64,000 nucleotides of DNA, from the NCBI RefSeq assembly GCF_004011695.2, contig NC_082406.1, positions 2,108,001-2,172,000 on the forward strand. Reading direction: 5' to 3'. The position numbers and the translations under genes were made by a program. Under the pieces are notes generated by a model. It was not told the origin of the DNA. It saw nothing but the letters and a program-made list of their open reading frames with translations, and did not search any database. The stretch comes from Ascochyta rabiei. Lineage: Eukaryota; Ascomycota; Dothideomycetes; Pleosporales; Didymellaceae. This document shows, piece after piece, positions 34,135 to 45,675 of the stretch; the stretch's first letter is position 1; each line of letters opens with the position of its first letter.

Positions 34135-35626
34135 CTACCGATCTTCCTTGTCAGGCTTTCTCCTCTGTCTTGTGCTCTTCTTTCCGGTGTTTGCTGTTTC
34201 ATCCTCCTCTTCATCTCGCCCTTTGATCAAGTCATGATCTAACCCCCATTCTTCGTTATCACACCAGTCTTCCCCATCACTCATCTCGCCAACGTGTCCC
34301 TCGGCTTTGCACCATTTGAATACGTCCTGCCGCATACGATCCGCCTGCATCAGGCCATGATACAGGTCTGAGGTTGCTCGTGCGACCTCTTCCTGCTTTT
34401 GCACGTACGCCATGAGCAGCATGCGCGTTTCTTCGGCTTCGTTGGACGGCAGGCCAAAGTCGCGATCAGGGAGTGAGTTGGTGGAGAAGAGGAAAAGCGG
34501 GTGGATTTGACCAGCAAGACTCGAGGGGGAATTTGGCGGCGAGGGAGTTGATGCTGCCTGAGCTCGGGCACGTGTGGTCATGCGGTGGGCAGCCTGGGAA
34601 GTATCGTCAGAAGCATCGTCGCCGCCCGGGGATTGCGGCTCTTCGCCATTCTCTTGAGCCCGGTTTGTATCTGCTTCATGCGCTGTGCCGTTGGCTGTGG
34701 GTTTGGTACCGTTCAGCGCTTCTGAGTCTGTTGTACCATTGGGCTTGTCTTGGAGGACATGGTTGAGGTGTCCTGCGTCTTCCATCGCAGTGTCTTGAGC
34801 GCTATCTAGCATAGTGTTTGCCTCGTCACGCGAACCTGGTTGCGAAGCACCATTCAGAGCGCGCTGAGCTGTGCCACTGGACCCGGAAGTGCCCAAAGGC
34901 GCATCCACCATGGCTGCCAGGGCTGCAGGTGCAAAGGTCGAGTCTCCCTGCAGCTTGATGAACAGCTGTTTCGCTCGTGCGATAGTGATTTGCTCTTTCC
35001 GCCAGAGGGCGCCGGCTTCGCTCGCCAAGTTTGTGAGGTGTGTGGACGTGTATGGGACGCTCATAGATCGATGGGAGGGCAGATCAGCGGCAGACGTCAA
35101 TGGTCTCAGCAACCCTGTGTGTCTCGTCAGCTGCTGTCTTTTGCGCCGACAATGTGGGCCTGCCTACGTTCCAAGCGTATTTCTGCGTACGGATTCTCCT
35201 CAACCGACTCCAGGTCGTCCTCGTCCTCATACTCGTCCGAGGGTTCGACGATGTCGCCGTCAGGGTCGTATCGCGGGGGATTGCGCTGCAGGATGTACCT
35301 GCGATAACCGGCGTGCTCTACGCGCTGTGGACACGGTCAGTCTGAGCCGAGGCAGAGGCAGCGCGGTGGTGGGCGACGCACCTTTTTGTACGGTCGAGGG
35401 TCAATCAGGAAGTCTGGGTCGTTTGCGCGCGCATACTGGGACTTGCGCTTCAGGTCCTGTCTGTAGTCGGCGAAAGGAGAGTCTGTGTCTGCGGCGTCCG
35501 CTGCGGCCGTCAGTCTGCGTTTCTAGCTGGGGCGGAGGCGGGCGGGCGCATACAGTCGGTGCCTCGCAGTATCTTCCTCTTCATGGAGAAGATGGTGTCT
35601 ATGATTTGCTGCTGCTGGCCTGCCAT
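34135..35626 (-). CDS. RXT2: Rxt2-like subunit of the Rpd3L histone deacetylase complex
   Basis: Rxt2 is a nuclear subunit of the large Rpd3/Sin3 deacetylase complex. Four exons on the minus strand: 35626-35554, 35500-35382, 35324-35168 and 35114-34135, giving 442 residues. The RXT2 N-terminal domain appears only after joining: MKRKILRGTDS, DPRPYKKRVEHAGYRRYILQ, then ENPYAEIRLERLLRPLTSAADLPSHRSMSVPYTS, which is the domain's hallmark. The remainder is low-complexity with acidic C-terminal stretches (DGEDWCDNEEWGLD, GRDEEEDE) and a basic end. The intron 1 acceptor at GCCGCAG was chosen because two earlier AGs give stops. The first Met could lie further upstream in the same frame. It is divergent from TRAPPC11, 498 bp apart. 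Confidence 0.85.
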
Positions 35627-36124
35627 TGCGACGGCGGCCTGTTGGCCAGCTCGAGCGAGGAACTGGGTGCTGTCGTGGGAGGAGTGAAGGCTGGCGTGAC
35701 TGGCGTGGTTGGCGTGGTGGGCGTCCAGAGTCCAAAGGCAAGCTTGCACGTGGTCCGCCGGGGAAGAGGGGGCAAGAGGAAGAGCAGCGGGGGTGCTGGG
35801 GGCAGAAGAGCTCTGCGCGCAACGGGCGAGTGTGCGTAGGAGAGAGTGCAGGGCGGAGAACCCTGGAAACGACCGGCAACAGCTCTAGCGCGGCGGCCAT
35901 GGATGAAAGGTGCCCGCTGATGACATCGCGGAGCAACACCAACTCCGGTGCATGTGCATGCGCATGGCAAGCGGCAGCAGCAAACGCAGTACGCACGTCG
36001 CCAAACCGGGGCCATCCACCATACTCTGCGCCAGACGATCACCGGGGGTCTTGCAGCTACCCGCATCCCAACCCACACCCCACACGCGCCTTGCTTCATG
36101 GACAGGTAGCGTTCAACGATTCCA
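35627..36124. promoter_or_regulatory. Shared divergent promoter region of RXT2 and TRAPPC11
   Basis: The two start codons are 498 bp apart and point away from each other, so the segment must carry both promoters. No TATA box is obvious on either side. It contains CAT/GCATG-type dyads (TGCATGTGCATGCGCATG near 35950). Confidence 0.5.
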
Positions 36125-39100
36125 ATGGAGGCATATCCGCCCGCATACGTGCAACACAACCTCCCATTCATCGTCCTGTCTGGCCTGGGATCCCAGCATG
36201 AACTCGAGCCGCCTCCGTCAGTCCACAGCGTGCTCCCAGGGAGGGCTGCCACACGAACAAACTCGGAAATACCCCCCGTAACCGGTGAGCGTGCAGACCA
36301 GCTCTTGCAAGGCTTTCTGAGCGCCGATGGTACCAATGCACCGTGGAACGCTCGAAACTCCACGCGCAAGGATCTAGCGCATGCATTCAGGATACGATCT
36401 GTAGGGCGGGTATGTAAGGCGCCTACCAAGTGCAACGAGCAGTGCAACAGAAACTGACGTCTCCTAGGACTACGTGCTGCCTCCCAAGAAAGCAGATGCA
36501 CCCACCACCTCAGAAACCACCCCACCGGGTAGCCCAACCATTGCAGCGGCGACTTCATGGATTCTCCATTCGCCAATATCTCCACTATCGCCGGGAGCGA
36601 CCATCTTCCCAGATGGTGTCATCGCCCCTTCGTGGGTTGCAAAACACCAGGACTACATACCTTCCGTCTTCGTCTCCTTTTTCGACTTCACCACCGACCC
36701 TGTCACGAACAGTCTGCACGACAACCAGCTCAAGACGGAGATCAACAAGATCAAGGGGCAGTTATCGAAATCAGAGCATCGTACACGGTACGTCGTCGTG
36801 CTCCTGAGCAACAAGACTGTATTGGAAGCCCCAGACATTGAGGAGCGCCTGACTGTCATTCGGCGTGCTACCGGTCTCGACCCCAAGAACTCGCTCTTCT
36901 TCCTTCCACCGAATACATCTCAAGTCGAGTTGCGAGCGTTCGTCGCATCTGTGTTCACGACTTTGCATCCTCTCTGCGTAGAGTACTACCGAGACCTCAC
37001 CAAACATGCCCGGAGAAAGAAGGGCAGAGGTACCGTCCCTCCTCCAACAGCGCCACCAACCCGCGGCACCTCTCAAACGCTCTCTCATCCTGGCTGGGGC
37101 GTGCGCTATGACTTCAAACTAGGTGTCCTTGCAGAATTTAGGCAGGAGATGGATGCTGCCCAACGACACTACAGCGCCGCACTTGATGCTCTCTTTGGCC
37201 CAGAGGGTATCTTCGAGACGACCGCAAGCTGGTCCCCTAGATGGGACGAAATTCGACTGTTGGCCGACACTATCGCCTTTCGACATATTCGCTGTCAATT
37301 GTGGAACTACCAACTGACGTCTGCAGCCCAGACGTGGTTGAGATACAAGGCTAGACTTCAGGATGTGCTTGATCGCAGGAGCAAAGGCACTTCCAACTAC
37401 GGCTGGCAGGCTTGGGAGTCGAGGTGGGCCCAGCTGATGGCTGAGCTAATCCAGCGGACAGAACTGCCAGTCTTCCGCGCAGATGGCGACGCTTCAGACG
37501 AAGAGACAGGCTTGATCTATGCACCTCCTGAGAAGCAATTCCTCATGGGCGAAAGATTGCCACCTTGGGAACTGTTACATCATGCAGGCTATTGGTACAA
37601 ACTGTCCGCAGAGCACGCAAAGAAACGATACATCCTAGCTCGCGATATGCCAGAGGAAGACCGAATCCCTCCCGGCATGTCTCCTGCGACAAAGGTATCG
37701 GCTCGAAACCAGGTTTACGATCACTACTTGGTTCCGCAGCCCCACGAGGAGCTCCCTTTGCCAGGCAGTGGTGGAGAAGGTTTCCAACATTGGAATGATA
37801 TCTCTACCAAATTGGATGCTGCTGTGAAGGAGTTCAAGGCACGTGGGCAGCAACGCAAAGTGGACCAGCTGCGACTGGATACTGCCAGGACTCTGCTGCA
37901 CGTGAAGAGGTTCGATGACGCCTTCAAGGTCCTGCGACCATTATGGGCATCAATGTCTTGGAGGAAAGAAGGGTGGTGGGGTCTTGCTTCTGAAGTCTTA
38001 TGGGCTCTTCATGAGTGTGCGCTGCGTGTCCAGGATCGAGAGACATATGTTGCGACTGAATGGGAACTCTACAGTCAAGGTGAGGAAACATCCAATGCAC
38101 TCTTACGGATTGTGTGCTAACGAGCACAAGCCATAGCAGGGAAGACCCGGTACAAGTACGACCTGATGTCATGTTTGGACGTATTCCCAACAGAGGCCTC
38201 CTCAGAGAAGGTCACGATCAGCCTTGACACCAAGGACTATCTCTCGTGCAGTATGTGTGACTCTACTTGTGAGTAACTGTTTGCTGATCTTATAGTATCC
38301 GTACATCTTGCCTTGTTGGGCAGCGAAGGCAACGTAGGAGAGCCTCTCCGGTCGCAGATAGTGGTCGCCTCGACAGCACGGCCAGGATCTGTCCCTATCA
38401 CATTGTCGTCTCTGCAAGTGCAGTTCAAGGGTGGCTTGCATGAGGTGCGACTGACGCACGAGCCTGATGAAAATGCATCCTCCACATTCTTCGACTGCAC
38501 GCTACAGGAAAGCGCTGCACCACCCGAGAAGCCAAAGTGGGTGGGTGCCACAGACTTGACACTCCAACCCGGCCAAACCAAGGTATACAATTTTCCGCTT
38601 GTATTCCGTGAAGCGGGCGACGTTGAGGCAGTAGCCTTCATCTTCGAGATCAACACCGACAAGTTCGATCTGGTCTGTTCCAACAGTGAACTAGAGACCG
38701 AGCCCCACTCGATCTGGTGGACCAAGTCCGAGTCTGGGGTCAAACCACGCAAAGTAAAGCGACTGTCAGGGATCACTACTCACATCCTCCCGAAGCCGCC
38801 GAAGATGGAGATCAGGCTCCCAGATGTACGTGGACAATACTTCACAGATGAGCCAGTGACGCTGGCGATAGAAATTTCCAACCAGGAAGAGGAAGAGACC
38901 GAGGCTGTGCTCGAAGTCCGTCTGTTGGGACGCTCGAAGGACACGCTCGGATTCAGCTGGGTAGATCGGCCTGCATCATCGCCTATGAAGGAGGTTCCGC
39001 CAGTCCTAGACGGCTCGACCGATGTTGATCTGCCAGGTCACGTGGTGGGCAGGCTAGCACAGGGCGCCAGAACGACTGAAAAGATACGCTTTACTGCACC

Positions 39101-40031
39101 CGCAGATCCGGCGGACTATGCCTTGGAGGTCAAAGTGCTCTACCACCTGTTGAGCGACCGTGATATACCCATCTCCAAGATCATGATCGCCGACCTGGTC
39201 TTCAACGCTCCCTTCGAAGCCAGCTATGACCTCCATGCTCGAGTGCACTCGGATGCCTGGCCTAGCTACTTTGAGCTGCAAGAGGCTGAGAGCAAGCACG
39301 ACTCGGACTCTACGGATGCGTTCGGCATCGCGCAGAGTTGGGGTCTACGCGCCAAAGTCGCCTCCTTTGCGGACGAGCCGCTCATTGTCAAAGATGTGGC
39401 CATTGAAGTACACAGCATTCATGGCGGCGCGACGTGCGATGTAGTCCAAGAGTTCTCTGCTGCAGACACAGCCATGAACATGCAAGAGCTGCACGACTGG
39501 TCTTTCAGTCTCGACATCCGCAAGAACAACCTTGAAGAGCGCCGGTCGACAGCTCTGGACACGACACTGAACATCACCTGGCAGCGCACCTCTTCACCCG
39601 ACGCAGAGCCCATTGCCTCCTCCCTGCCCATCCCCCGCATACAGATCCCGTCTTCGGAGCCGCGTGTTCTCGCGTCGATTGTGCCCTCGTCGGCCGTGGC
39701 CTCGGTTGTCCACCTAGACTACACGCTGGAGAACCCGACGATGCACTTCCTCAGCTTCGAGTTGAACATGGAGGCCAGCGAGGAGTTTGGCTTCAGTGGG
39801 CCGAAGCTGAGGCTGGTTCATCTGTTGCCCATGAGCAGGCAGACGGTGAGGTATACTATTTTGCCACTGGTAACGGGAGCTTGGATAGCCCCGAGTCTCA
39901 AGGTCATGGACAAGTACTTCAACAAGGTGTTGAGAGTGCAGGCCACGGAGGGGTTGAGGCAGGACAAGAGCCGAGTCGAGGTCTGGATACCAGGGGAGGA
40001 CGGCAAGGGGCCACAAGAGCCAAGTGTGTAG
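36125..40031 (+). CDS. TRAPPC11-like subunit of the TRAPP tethering complex (foie gras/gryzun)
   Basis: TRAPPC11 belongs to TRAPP, the Rab GEF/tether acting in ER-Golgi and autophagy traffic. Four exons: 36125-36409, 36468-38079, 38140-38250 and 38296-40031, giving 1,247 residues. The start MEAYPPAYVQHNLPFIVLSGLG is typical for fungal orthologues. The foie gras domain spans roughly residues 250-560, with GWGVRYDFKLGVLAEFRQEMDAA, SWSPRWDEIRLLADTIAFR and KGTSNYGWQAWESRW. The C-terminal gryzun-like beta-sandwich region occupies ~680-1230. The intron 2 acceptor may be CATAG or the AG three bases later; both keep frame. Introns are 45-60 bp. A 47-bp minisatellite begins 40 bp after the stop, within the likely 3' UTR. 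Confidence 0.9.
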
Positions 40032-40070
40032 AGGAACCGTGGATGGACAGACGAGTCAAGAGGGAAGGAT

Positions 40071-40310
40071 CAGAAATTGATGATTCAAGAGAAAAGGAAT
40101 AATGCATCAGAAATTGATGATTCAAGAGAGAAGAAATCGCAATTCATCATCATCAGAAATTGATGGATTCAAGAGAGAAGAAATCGCAATTCATCATCAT
40201 CAGAAATTGATGGATTCAAGAGAGAAGAAATCGCAATTCATCATCATCAGAAATTGATGGATTCAAGAGAGAAGAAATCGCAATTCATCATCCTCACAAA
40301 TTGATCGATT
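40071..40310 (+). repeat. 47-bp minisatellite behind TRAPPC11
   Basis: Units begin CAGAAATTGATGGATTCAAG at 40071, 40108, 40154, 40201 and 40248, with a partial unit at 40295. The middle copies are identical with period 47; the outer ones are shorter or diverged (37 and 46 bp). It begins 40 bp downstream of the TRAPPC11 stop. Confidence 0.9.
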
Positions 40311-40597
40311 TACATCCAAGGCAGGATATCGAAAAGGCAGAATGTCAAAATTCCACCTCGGTGAGAGGTGAGCATTCCATGGACGGAGGTTTGGATCGGC
40401 CGCTGTTCTCGGGCACTCGCGGGCTTAGGCTGGAGGGTCAAGAACGTCATACAAATGCAAACCACCGACTTGCGGCTCGCAAAGGGATCGCAACACAACA
40501 CGCGCCCCCGTCCTTTGGCCCTACCCATCTGCCCTCACGATGCAGAGGAGGAATTGCAGCAGCACGATAGAGTAACACACACATCGACGGCGCGGCC

Positions 40598-41700
40598 ATG
40601 TCAGATGGCGGGAAGTCGCGCTCGTCGTCTTCATGTGAGTTCGGTTCTGCATCGCACGGAGCTCTCGAGCTCTCTCTCGCGCTCTTCTGGCTCGCCCTCG
40701 CTGTGAACAGGACGCGGGCTACCAAAGAGGGCCGCTGACGCAAGGTGCAGTCCATTTCTTCGCCGGCCTGAGCTCGGGCATCCTCTCCGCGGTGCTCCTC
40801 CAGCCAGCCGACCTCGTCAAAACGCGCGTGCAGCAGTCGCGCACATCGACGCTCCTGGGCACCATCCGCTCCATCGCCAGCGGGCCCAATCCCGTACGCC
40901 AGTTCTGGCGCGGTACGCTCCCTTCGACGCTTCGCACAGGATGCGGCTCGGCCATATACTTTTCGTCGCTCAACGCCCTGCGACGGCGCGCAGCTCTGCT
41001 GGCCGCGGGCCGTGCTGATGGAGCCGTGGTGGCGGGGGACCACTCGTCCTCGCTGCCGAAACTCAGCAACACGGCCAATCTGGCGACGGGAGCTGCGGCG
41101 CGGACATGGGCCGGCTTCATCATGATGCCCATTACGGTGCTGAAAGTGCGGTACGAGAGCAGCTTGTACGCCTACACCAGCCTGACGAGCGCAACCAAGG
41201 ACATGTACCGCACCTCGGGCTTCAAGGGCTTCTTCGCCGGCTTCGGCGCCACGGCTGTCCGCGACGCACCCTACGCCGGTCTCTACGTGCTCTTCTACGA
41301 GCAGTCCAAACGGCGGCTGTCGGCGGTCGCCACCAAGATGGAGTCGGGCGACGCTTCGTCGAGCCAGAAGCTCTCCACCAGCACGAGCGCGGGGATCAAC
41401 TTCCTCTCGGGCGTCGCGGCTGCGGGGCTGGGCACCACCATGACCAATCCGTTCGATGCGATCAAGACGCGGATCCAGCTCATGCCGGACACGTACACGA
41501 ACCTGGTGCAGGCGGGCAAGAAGATGTTGGCGGAGGAGGGGACGAGGAGTCTCTTTGATGGACTCGGGATCAGGATCGCGCGCAAGGCCATCAGCAGTGC
41601 ACTAGCCTGGACGGTGTACGAGGAGCTGATTAGAAGGGCGGAGAGGGGATGGGAGGAGGCTGGGGTGGAAAGCGCTGTCCGGGTGGAAGGGAAGGTGTGA
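40598..41700 (+). CDS. HEM25: Mitochondrial glycine carrier Hem25 (SLC25A38)
   Basis: Hem25 imports glycine into mitochondria for the first step of haem synthesis. Two exons, 40598-40634 and 40751-41700, give 328 residues. The start [12 protein letters not shown] followed by [22 protein letters not shown] is the usual N-terminus. The intron (116 bp) has donor GTGAGT, branch GCTGAC and acceptor GTGCAG. An earlier acceptor at 40710 would produce an immediate TGA. Three carrier repeats carry [24 protein letters not shown] and [12 protein letters not shown], the P-x-[DE]-x-x-[KR] signatures; the second is degenerate (T for D/E) as is normal in this subfamily. Six membrane helices are expected in the inner membrane. 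The gene is noticeably GC-rich. Confidence 0.9.
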
Positions 41701-41707
41701 TGTACGA

Positions 41708-41925
41708 GTACTGTATATTGTGTACTGTATTGTGTATCGTGTATTGTATTGTGTATTGTATTGTGTGTTGTGTGTTATGTTGTGTGTTATGTTGTGTGTT
41801 ATGGTGTATGTTGTATGTTGTATGTTATATGTTGTGTATTGTATGTTGTGTATTACATGTTATATGTTGTAAATTGTATAGTGTATGTTGTAGGTTGTAG
41901 GTTGTAGATTGTAGGGTAGGTTGTA
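41708..41925 (+). repeat. GT-rich cryptic microsatellite (TGTATTG/TGTGTTATG-type units)
   Basis: Mixed tandem units of TGTATTG, TGTGT and TGTTATG run for about 220 bp directly after the HEM25 stop. The array is imperfect, so it appears old or slippage-generated. Confidence 0.85.
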
Positions 41926-42917
41926 TGCTTTGCCGTATCTCTACATGGTAGTGCAAGAGTACCTACGCTTCTAATATAGTTGATAGAAAATAGCTCATCT
42001 TGCTCTGCTCTTCTGCACGAGCGGCGTCGTGTCTGGGTATACCTCTACGCTCATCCTGCCAAGTCTGAACGATTCCCAACCTCTACGCTCTTCAAGGTCT
42101 GCACAGTTGCCGAGCACGCCCATCGAACCCAGATGCAAAGACGACTCTTTGTTTTTCTCGTCTACCGGCTGGTTGTGAAAAGGGCCGGCTAGGGCCCTTT
42201 CCGTCCCTCGTCGGCCGAAGCAGGGGTGGTCGGCGTGCGTGGTGCCGGGAAGAGGTCGAGCAGCAGGGCAGGCAGGCGTCATGCTCGCACACTCGGCCAG
42301 CGAATCATGAGCGCTTCCCGTGTGGTCTCACCACTCCCCTGGTAAGCCTGCCAGGTTGCACAGGCCGTCGTCATCGGGTCGCGAATCTGGCAAGACGCAC
42401 AAGGCGAGAGAGAGGGAAGGGATCCAACGTTCCAGCGTGGGACCGGTCAGGGCGCTGCAGAGGATGTGTGTCTCTGCTGCGCACGCTGACCGGCGCGTCT
42501 CACGGATGCATGGAGACCCTGCTGGGCTGTCAGGCTGCCAGGCTGCTAGGCTGTTTGCCTGCCCACCTGTTCGCCTGCTCGTGCGGGCGCTGCCTTGTTG
42601 TGTTGGGCGCTGCGCAGCAAGACGGCAGGTATGACGTAGCGGCGAGTGCCAGACGACCGCCCATCGCTCCACCCCGGGCAGCAAGTGAAGTAATGCTTTG
42701 GTAGCCACGCAACTCCTGCCACTCACAGTGACACAGTCCCTCTGCCCTACAACGATAGCCCTGAGAAGAGCAGCCAAGACAGCCGGACCACCACGCACAG
42801 CCATCTCACCCTTGGACTTCCTGCCCCGTTGTGCCGCCGCCCGCATTCTTGATAAATACAGCCAGGCACCACACCCCGCCGCCCTCGATCTGGTCACTCA
42901 CTGATCACTGAACACTG

Positions 42918-42966
42918 GCCCCTCTCCCTCTCCTCTCCCTCTCCTCTCCCTCTCCTCTCCCTCCCC
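42918..42966 (+). repeat. CT-rich 12-bp tandem array in the DUF3824 promoter
   Basis: About four copies of CCTCTCCCTCTC lie 230 bp upstream of the ATG at 43197. Such pyrimidine tracts are frequent in strongly expressed fungal promoters, so it may act as a promoter element; that is inference. Confidence 0.75.
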
Positions 42967-43196
42967 CTACCCCCCTTGTCTCGTCCTTCGCCGGCCCCTT
43001 GTATTCTTGATTGCGACTGCCTCGCCCAGACCGGACCCTGCGCAAGAGAAGATCCGGTACGCTATCGCTGACTGTCCCCCTCCTGCCGGCCTACCCGCTG
43101 ACGTTAAGCCCTACCTAGCCCGCCCGGACCCTGAACCACCGAATCATACGGCACCGCTCTGCACTGCACCGCACCGACTCATCGAGAGCGCACGCC

Positions 43197-45035
43197 ATGA
43201 GCGAGTACAGCTACGCGCCGCGGGGCCACCGCACGCGCGAGCCCGAGTACGTCACCGAGACGACGTACATTGAGCGCGGCGGCCGAGGCAGCGGGCCGGT
43301 GCGCGACCTCGTCTACCGCCCCGCGCGCGAGGACAGCATCGAAGACATCCCGCGCGACTTCCCCCCGCCGGGCACCGAGTACCGCCAGACAAAGTACCGT
43401 GAAGAGTACGCCCCGCGCCGCACCCGCTCCGCCAACCGCGACTACGACGACGACTCCTACTATGCCGCCGATCGTCGCGGAGCACCCCGCAACGACCGCT
43501 ACGACGACCGCCACTCGTACGCGGGCTCCTACGCCGCCGACCGCCCCAAGCCCCAGCGCCGCAAGTCCATCGTCGACAAGGCCAAGGAGTTCGGCGAGGC
43601 CGCTGGCCTGGGCGGCGTCATTGGCGCCATCACGGGCAAGGACCGCTCGCGCTCGCGCTCAAGAACTCGACGCCGCGACGACCGTGGCTACGAGAGCGAC
43701 CGCCGCTACGATGACTACGACCGCCGCAGCAGCCGATACGGCTCGCGCTCCCGTAGCCGCAGCCGTGGCGGCCGCAAGTCGGACAAGTGGGAGCAGGCCG
43801 CCAAAGCCGCCCTCGTGGCCGGTGCCGTCGAGGCCTTCCGCAGCCGCAACGTCGCAGGTCCCTGGACGGGCGCCAAAGGTCAGCGTGTGGCAACCGCCGC
43901 CCTCGGTGCTGCTGGTATCGACGGTCTGATCGACCGCGACCCGGACAAGCACGAGAAGCGCCACGTCGCCGAGTCTGCTCTCGGTGGTCTGCTTGCCAGC
44001 CGCGCCGTCAACGGCTCTCGTTCTCGCTCTCGTGCTCGTGTCCGTGACGATTCCCCCGGTGGTCGAAGCCGCTCTCGCTCCCGCTCCATCTTCGGTCGCT
44101 CGCGCTCTCGTGGTCGCTCTCGCTCGGCCTCTCGCGGAGCCGCCGACAGGGACGGCAACCCCATCGCCAAGATTGCCGGCACCGGAGCTGTTCTCGCAGC
44201 AGGCAAGGCCCTCTACGACCGTGTGCGCTCCAAGTCGCGTGGTCCTGGCGGCCGCTCTCGCTCCCGATCCCGCTCGCGCAACAGGCGTGACCGCTCGCGT
44301 TCGTCCAGCGCAGACAGCTACGTACCCTCTCGCAGGAACCGTCGCTCGTACAGCCGCGGCCGCAGTATGAACAATACATACCAGTCGGAAGCTCCTTCCC
44401 GGGCTAACCCAGATCGCAGATTAGCGGCAGCAGGCGCAGGCGCGGGAGCTGGCGCGCTCGCCGCCTCCGGAGGAAACAGGAGTGTAGCCCAGCGCGGTGG
44501 GGGCAGAGACGCCAGCAGCGATTCGTCTAGCACGACGGACATGGAGGAACAGCGCAAGAAGCTTCGAGGTAAGGAACTCCTGACCGCAGGCCTCGCAACT
44601 GTGGCCACCATCCACGCAGCGCACGGCGTCTACTCGTCCATGGTCGCCTCCGAGAAACGGCGCAAGCTTGTCGGGGAAGGTGAAATGTCGCCCGAGGAGG
44701 CGCGGAAACGCAAATCCAAAAACATGCTCCAGGACGCGGCCGCCGTGGGCATTGCCGCCCTCGGTATCAAGTCTGCGTACAGCGAGTGGAAGGAGATGAA
44801 CGAGCAGCGACACAGCGTGAAAGAGCTGGAGAGCAGACGCCGCAAGCGGAGAAAGCAGAGAGAGCGCCGTGAACGAGAGGCCCGTGACAACGCCCTCTAC
44901 GGCATGCAGAATCCCCAGACGAATGGCGCTAATATGTATGCGTACCCTGTAGCTGCGCAACCATATCCCACGAGCTATACGGATGCCAACCCCTACGGCA
45001 GCATGCCGCCGCCACCCATGGGAGCGCGATATTGA
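43197..45035 (+). CDS. RS-rich DUF3824 protein
   Basis: A single exon of 612 residues; the ATG has context GCCATGA. The N-terminal third is rich in Arg, Tyr and Asp (RDLVYRPARE, RYDDRHSYAGSYAADRP). Four blocks of Arg-Ser dipeptides (near residues 143-152, 183-190, 275-310 and 340-370) alternate with short Ala/Gly-rich helical segments of a glycine-zipper type (EAAGLGGVIGAITGKD, AAKAALVAGAVEAFR, AGTGAVLAAGKALYDR, TAGLATVATIHAAHGVYSS, AAAVGIAALGIKSAYSEW). That alternation is the hallmark of DUF3824 proteins of Pezizomycotina. The C-terminus has a basic coiled stretch and a Pro/Tyr-rich end. The biochemical role is unknown; membrane-tubule or septal association has been suggested for related Arg/Ser proteins, but nothing here proves it. 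Coding GC content is very high. Confidence 0.85.
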   Translation: MSEYSYAPRGHRTREPEYVTETTYIERGGRGSGPVRDLVYRPAREDSIEDIPRDFPPPGTEYRQTKYREEYAPRRTRSANRDYDDDSYYAADRRGAPRNDRYDDRHSYAGSYAADRPKPQRRKSIVDKAKEFGEAAGLGGVIGAITGKDRSRSRSRTRRRDDRGYESDRRYDDYDRRSSRYGSRSRSRSRGGRKSDKWEQAAKAALVAGAVEAFRSRNVAGPWTGAKGQRVATAALGAAGIDGLIDRDPDKHEKRHVAESALGGLLASRAVNGSRSRSRARVRDDSPGGRSRSRSRSIFGRSRSRGRSRSASRGAADRDGNPIAKIAGTGAVLAAGKALYDRVRSKSRGPGGRSRSRSRSRNRRDRSRSSSADSYVPSRRNRRSYSRGRSMNNTYQSEAPSRANPDRRLAAAGAGAGAGALAASGGNRSVAQRGGGRDASSDSSSTTDMEEQRKKLRGKELLTAGLATVATIHAAHGVYSSMVASEKRRKLVGEGEMSPEEARKRKSKNMLQDAAAVGIAALGIKSAYSEWKEMNEQRHSVKELESRRRKRRKQRERREREARDNALYGMQNPQTNGANMYAYPVAAQPYPTSYTDANPYGSMPPPPMGARY

Positions 45036-45323
45036 CGTTTGCCTATGTACTGAACATGGCGGGTTTGGGCGGGGTTGGGGGTGTTTTTTTTTTTTTTTTG
45101 GTTTCTTTTTGGTTATTTCCCCAACTTATTGCTAAGGCATGGGGACGACTGTACGGTTTTATACCTAAGCTAGTCCGAGGACCGGCCAATTTCTTTCCCC
45201 TCTTTTTTTTTTCTTTGCCCTGGTGCTTTGATGAACGATGGGATCGGACGGGATGATGAGATAAGGACATGATTCATGAATGGAGAGAAGGAAGGAATGG
45301 AATGATTCTATGACTATAGCACA

Positions 45324-45364
45324 CGAATGAATGAATGAATGAATGAATGAATGAATAAATGAAT
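45324..45364 (+). repeat. (GAAT)n microsatellite
   Basis: About ten GAAT units with one GAATAAAT interruption. Confidence 0.9.
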
Positions 45365-45439
45365 GACAGTGCCATCCTTTTGCGAAGCGTTATTCTTTCC
45401 ACTGCTGTGGAAACGTGATGGTTTCTTCTTTCTTCTTTC

Positions 45440-45486
45440 TCCCTTCCTCCCTTCCTCCCTTCCTCCCTTCCTCCCTTCCTCCCTTT
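45440..45486 (+). repeat. (CCCTTCCT)n microsatellite
   Basis: About six copies of an 8-bp pyrimidine unit, preceded by TTCTTCTTT runs. Confidence 0.9.
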
Positions 45487-45566
45487 CTTTTTATCGTGGG
45501 CTGAGCTGGCATGCAGTGGGAGAGAGAACTGTGCGTGGGGACGAGTCTTGAACGCCGTGTCTCGAT

Positions 45567-45615
45567 CGATGGATGGATGGATGGATGGATGGATGGATGG
45601 ATGGATGGATGGATG
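45567..45615 (+). repeat. (GATG)n microsatellite
   Basis: About twelve GATG units, followed by three copies of the 7-mer GGGTATA. Confidence 0.9.
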
Positions 45616-45675
45616 GGTGGGTATAGGGTATAGGGTATAGAGAGATGCCATGCTTTGCTGTAGAATGCACATCTG

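Larger units (their letters stand above)
41701..43196. other. Intergenic with simple repeats, no gene recognised
   Basis: Starts with a ~220-bp GT-rich simple-sequence stretch (annotated separately). The remainder is GC-rich with chance frames on both strands, and ends in a CT-rich leader (42918-42966) before the DUF3824 gene. Confidence 0.4.

Noticed and set aside
35599..36585. 328-codon minus frame over the RXT2/TRAPPC11 promoter
   Set aside because: It overlaps two well-supported genes and reads low-complexity, Cys/Trp/Arg-rich sequence typical of GC-rich shadow frames.
45600..45635. GGGTATA repeats as telomere-like sequence
   Set aside because: The unit is not TTAGGG and the array is three copies long; it is an ordinary microsatellite.
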